From: Virgibacillus oceani
Lineage (GTDB): Bacteria; Bacillota; Bacilli; Bacillales; Amphibacillaceae
Assembly: GCF_014638995.1 (NCBI RefSeq)
Contig: NZ_BMFR01000002.1
Span: 106,203 to 170,202 of the forward strand
DNA length: 64,000 nucleotides
Direction of reading: 5' to 3'
The notes below the pieces were generated by a model. That model was not told the origin of the DNA and made no database searches. It saw only the letters and a program-made list of their open reading frames with translations. The position numbers and the translations under genes were made by a program. This document shows positions 61,068-64,000 of the stretch, one piece after another (within the stretch, counting starts at the first letter, position 1; each line of letters begins with the position of its first letter).

Positions 61068-62183
61068 TTACCATCCCATTATCTGGTCAATAATCGAATA
61101 AATAGGCTTTTTGTTTATATTTTGATGATAGTCTCCAACTTTTTGGGCGTACATTTCCTGTTGATTATTATTAGAAAAATAATTTATTAGCTGCGTATTA
61201 ATGGAATGATTCATGCTAATTGGCAGGATAAGCCCCTGATTAAATAAATGTTCTGCATTAATTTTTTCCTGTCCCGGCAATGGACTATATATAAAGGTCG
61301 GTTTTCGTTTTAATAAGCTTTCACTTATGGTAACTCCACCTGGTTTTGTCATTACTGCATCAACCTGATCATATAAACGATTCATCTGTTCCCTTGATGC
61401 TATATAAGTATATGGTGTAACATTTGCCTTATTTTCACTTACTAGCTGTTGATAAAGTTTTTCGTTTTTCCCGCACAAAACATGATAATGAATCCGACTT
61501 TCATTAACGGAATCCATTAACATATGTCTTATCGAACCTACCCCTAGATTTCCCCCGGCAACTAAAATAGAAAGCTGCTTTCGTACAAAATGATGATTAA
61601 CCTTTGCTTGAAATGCAGAATGGACGGGGATGCCGGTGACAAATATACAATCTTCTTTAACGCCTTTAGCTAACAAATGATGTTTAACTGCCATCGTTGG
61701 GACAAAGTGGAAGTCAATTCCTCTTGACCCCCATATGCGATTGACGAAAAAGTCAGTATACACATTTACAATAATAGCATCCAATTTATTTTTTTGTTTC
61801 AGCACACTTGCAATATTAGATGGAAGCGCATGGGTGCAAAAAATAATTTTTGGTTTTCTTTCTTTTATTAGCCTTTTAAAAAAATAAATAAACAATGATT
61901 CATAAATATAATTCCGATTATTTTCAGAAACCTTTTTATATGCGGAATGATAATAAAGTAGATTGTAGGTACTGGGAAGACATTTTATCCAAGCTAAATA
62001 AGAGGATGATACAATTCTTTCCAATTTACCATAACTGTATGATAAAATATCGACCTTGTCGCATGGCACTTTTTGTTTACAGTTCTTTAATTCATTAATC
62101 AATGCATCGGCGACATGATGATGTCCAGAGGGGATTTGCATAAACGGCAAAAATAGCGCTCCTTCTCGGTTAGCTTGTTCCAT
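61068..62183 (-). CDS. MGDG synthase-type glycosyltransferase (YkoN/UgtP-like)
   Basis: 371 residues. GT28/MGDG-synthase layout: N-terminal FLPFMQIPSGHHHVADALI, GKLERIVSSSYLAWIKCLP, then the nucleotide-sugar domain with LSILVAGGNLGVGSIRHML and DAVMTKPGGVTISESLLKRK (abbreviated TKPGGVTISE). Likely transfers a sugar to a lipid acceptor at the membrane face. Divergent from a metallophosphoesterase gene, like the B. subtilis ykoN-ykoQ area. The acceptor is unknown. Confidence 0.82.
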   Translation of the reverse strand: MEQANREGALFLPFMQIPSGHHHVADALINELKNCKQKVPCDKVDILSYSYGKLERIVSSSYLAWIKCLPSTYNLLYYHSAYKKVSENNRNYIYESLFIYFFKRLIKERKPKIIFCTHALPSNIASVLKQKNKLDAIIVNVYTDFFVNRIWGSRGIDFHFVPTMAVKHHLLAKGVKEDCIFVTGIPVHSAFQAKVNHHFVRKQLSILVAGGNLGVGSIRHMLMDSVNESRIHYHVLCGKNEKLYQQLVSENKANVTPYTYIASREQMNRLYDQVDAVMTKPGGVTISESLLKRKPTFIYSPLPGQEKINAEHLFNQGLILPISMNHSINTQLINYFSNNNQQEMYAQKVGDYHQNINKKPIYSIIDQIMGW

Positions 62184-62210
62184 TAAATCATCTCACTTTT
62201 TTTAATACCA

Positions 62211-62244
62211 TCATTTACATATGAAATAACCACTATGTAAATGA
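62211..62244. promoter_or_regulatory. 11-bp inverted repeat in a divergent promoter region
   Basis: TCATTTACATA (62211-62221) and TATGTAAATGA (62234-62244) are perfect inverted copies separated by 12 nt. They abut a TATAAT (62245-62250) for the plus-strand gene. Likely a repressor operator controlling both divergent genes; no regulator is adjacent. Confidence 0.55.
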
Positions 62245-62272
62245 TATAATCCTTATGGGAGAGGTGTTGTTT

Positions 62273-63115
62273 ATGATGACTTTCATACTTGCAATAATAG
62301 TGATTTTAACAATTTTTCTCGTTTACAGAGCATATAAAAATACAAAGGATATTACGATAAATAAAATTAAAATAAATTCAGACCATACGCTAAGAACGGA
62401 TCATTCTCTATCCATTCTCCATCTATCAGACATGCATCTGGAAAATATTTCGTTAAGCCCTAAACAGTTAATGGAAAAATTAAAAGATGAATATGTTGAT
62501 ATCATTGCTTTAACTGGAGACTTTTTAGACAGAAAACGTACAATACCAAAGCTTGAAGCCTATTTAAAAGTTTTACAGGATATACAGCCCCGATACGGAA
62601 TATATGCTGTATTTGGCAATCATGATTATGTTTTAAAAGGAAATGACCTTGACAAGCTGAAATCTTTACTTGAACAATATGACTGTAATGTTTTGCAAAA
62701 TGCGAGTGAAACTATATCGATTAATGGAAATGTAATAAATATTATAGGTATCGATGATTACAGTACGAACCGCAGCGATTTATCGTTAGCTTTTCAAAAC
62801 ATACAATCGGGAACAAATATCGTGTTAACGCATGATCCAACGGTAGTGCTGGAAATGGATCATTATTCATTTGACTATTTAATGGCAGGGCATTTTCATG
62901 GTGGTCAAATATGTTACCCCAAAGCATATCATCTTGTTAAAATGGGAAAGCTTGCTAGAAAAAATGTTATAAAAGGGCTGCATAAACAAAATAATATGCC
63001 TTTTTATATTAGTGAAGGGTTAGGTCAGACTGGGCTGAATATTCGCATTGGCTCAAGACCTGAGATTACATTTCACGACATTGCAATTCAGACTTCTAAA
63101 TCAAACATTATATAA
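62273..63115 (+). CDS. Membrane-anchored metallophosphoesterase (YkoQ-like)
   Basis: 280 residues from the ATG 6 nt after GGGAGAGGTG. One N-terminal membrane helix (FILAIIVILTIFLVYRAY). Calcineurin-like phosphoesterase motifs in order: HLSDMHLENIS (D-x-H), ALTGDFLD (GD), FGNHDY (GNHD), LTHDP (H) and MAGHFHGGQI (GHxH). Family includes UDP-2,3-diacylglucosamine pyrophosphatase-like and YkoQ/YpbG proteins. Acts at the cytoplasmic membrane; substrate unknown. 3' end overlaps the convergent YkoP-like gene by 15 nt. Confidence 0.88.
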   Translation: MMTFILAIIVILTIFLVYRAYKNTKDITINKIKINSDHTLRTDHSLSILHLSDMHLENISLSPKQLMEKLKDEYVDIIALTGDFLDRKRTIPKLEAYLKVLQDIQPRYGIYAVFGNHDYVLKGNDLDKLKSLLEQYDCNVLQNASETISINGNVINIIGIDDYSTNRSDLSLAFQNIQSGTNIVLTHDPTVVLEMDHYSFDYLMAGHFHGGQICYPKAYHLVKMGKLARKNVIKGLHKQNNMPFYISEGLGQTGLNIRIGSRPEITFHDIAIQTSKSNII

Positions 63116-63640
63116 TGCTAGTAACCGTTCTTTAGACATGAATAAATAAACGGGGGTATTCCGGCAAGACGCATTGGCTAAGAAATTTATTGGTAAAAAG
63201 CTCCCTTTTTTTACGATACTGTAACAGGGATTTTTAATTGAGGTTATCTCAAAGCCTAATCGGTCTGCGCCTCGATATAGAGTAGTAATGCCTATTATTG
63301 CTTTAATTTCTTGTTTTCTTTTATGAATACCAACATAATTGGCTAGCCATGGCAAAGAACGTTTAATCATGTGATATACGTATACGGCTCGTTTAACATC
63401 ACTTGTAATATTGTGTAAATCAGTGAGCATTCGCACATTGTGCAGATGAATTTTCAGTAATAAGTCATTTTTATTAATTACGGTTCCATCGCTTAGTACT
63501 ACTTGTTTTCCTTTATAACGTGTAACTCTAACCCGAAACAATGTATTGCGATTATCATTTTCTGGTACGTATTGTAAGCGAGTTAAATTATAATAAATCG
63601 GATCAATTGCATTCCAAACATCTAACAAATAGCTTTTCAT
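63101..63640 (-). CDS. YkoP-family protein
   Basis: 179 residues, ATG preceded by AAAGGAAAGC. I recognise the start MKSYLLDVWNAIDPIYYNLT and the centre HLHNVRMLTDLHNITSDVKR as YkoP-like (B. subtilis YkoP is about 180 residues). No transmembrane helix; no catalytic motif visible. Located beside YkoN- and YkoQ-like genes, the same trio as in B. subtilis, so a shared envelope-lipid role is plausible but inferred. Confidence 0.8.
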   Translation of the reverse strand: MKSYLLDVWNAIDPIYYNLTRLQYVPENDNRNTLFRVRVTRYKGKQVVLSDGTVINKNDLLLKIHLHNVRMLTDLHNITSDVKRAVYVYHMIKRSLPWLANYVGIHKRKQEIKAIIGITTLYRGADRLGFEITSIKNPCYSIVKKGSFLPINFLANASCRNTPVYLFMSKERLLALYNV

Positions 63641-63713
63641 TTTGCTTTCCTTTCTTTACAATGATTATTACTAGTTTGTTAATAAAGATAAGAAAATATA
63701 AAAGGAATTTTTT

Positions 63714-63753
63714 AGAAAAAAGAAGCGCTCTACGATTTAACGTATAGCCCTTC
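63714..63753 (-). terminator. Terminator of the cupredoxin oxidase gene
   Basis: Minus strand GAAGGGCTATACG pairs with CGTAGAGCGCTTC (11 of 13) followed by six T. Confidence 0.75.
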
Positions 63754-63768
63754 TTTATAGTAAATATG

Positions 63769-64000
63769 TCAGTGCCCTTGAGAAATTTTTCCCCCGTCAT
63801 CCCAATCGGCATTTACTCTAATATAACCAACAGCTCCCTTTGCGGCATGGTTCATTTGATGAGTGACGAAAGGATAAACACCTTCTTCTTTCACAATAAA
63901 TTCAACAATTGCACCGCCGCTGACCGGCAGCATAACTGTCTGTAATCCTTCAAGGTGATTATTAGGGTTTCCATCTAAATAGACATCATCAAATATCGCA
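63769..64000 (-). CDS. C-terminal end of a multicopper oxidase / copper nitrite reductase-like protein (cut by window edge)
   Basis: The last 76 residues only, ending ...DDGGKISQGH. EGVYPFVTHQMNHAAKGAVG matches the C-terminal cupredoxin domain of NirK-type copper nitrite reductases and related two-domain multicopper oxidases; the His of THQ corresponds to the conserved active-site copper ligand there. The rest lies outside the window, so nitrite reductase versus generic multicopper oxidase cannot be settled. Confidence 0.75.
   Translation of the reverse strand, partial: AIFDDVYLDGNPNNHLEGLQTVMLPVSGGAIVEFIVKEEGVYPFVTHQMNHAAKGAVGYIRVNADWDDGGKISQGH

Overview
This window is an AT-rich chromosomal segment from a Bacillaceae-type Firmicute. 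The gene content and order point to the Bacillus/Oceanobacillus/Virgibacillus group. Evidence includes strong Shine-Dalgarno sequences, many TTG starts, a guanine riboswitch on xpt-pbuX, the cggR-gap-pgk-tpiA-gpmI-eno operon, the yvcI-rapZ-yvcK-whiA cluster, hprK-lgt-yvoD-ppaX-yvoF, secG-est-rnr-smpB-ssrA, CtsR-controlled clpP and a bacillithiol gene. No prophage, transposase or CRISPR array is visible. Most of it is core genome, and the unusual material lies in leaders, intergenic repeats and small ORFs.

Layout. 1-5.2 kb: pbuX (cut by the window edge), xpt and its riboswitch, a DUF1836 protein, a hemolysin III-family protein, an M42 peptidase, a 43-residue SinI-like protein missed by ordinary ORF cut-offs, and a TetR regulator. 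5.3-12.5 kb: prfC with an odd start-stop mini-ORF in its leader, tmRNA, smpB, a ZIP transporter, rnr, an esterase and secG. 12.6-17 kb: a lysophospholipase-like hydrolase, a ptsI without ptsH, a nitroreductase with an apparent AUC start, and a nucleoside hydrolase. 17.3-26 kb: the glycolytic operon with its repressor CggR and CggR operator, preceded by a glutaredoxin-like gene and rpoN (SigL). 26-29.8 kb: a voltage-gated-type K+ channel, a small membrane protein, an acetate-type symporter pair and tRNA-Arg(CCG). 30-38.4 kb: an appDFABC-type oligopeptide ABC transporter, then a secreted-protein/histidine kinase/response regulator trio. 38.6-45.9 kb: clpP, crh, whiA, yvcK, rapZ, a NUDIX gene, a repeat-filled gap, trxB and a TPR protein. 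46-54.5 kb: glpD, glpF, glpP, yvoF, ppaX, yvoD, lgt, hprK and a YvlD/YvlC pair. 54.7-64 kb: bshB2-yojF, uvrBA, a ykoN/ykoQ/ykoP-like group, and the 3' end of a cupredoxin oxidase.

Carbon control is a theme. PtsI, Crh, HPr kinase, YvcK, RapZ, CggR, GlpP and the glycolytic enzymes all lie within about 40 kb. The glp genes carry leader or intergenic terminators that fit GlpP antitermination. Stalled-ribosome rescue (tmRNA, SmpB, RNase R) sits close to release factor 3.

All function calls come from reading motifs and recalled families; no search was run. Start codons were chosen by eye from Shine-Dalgarno spacing and often differ from the longest ORF.
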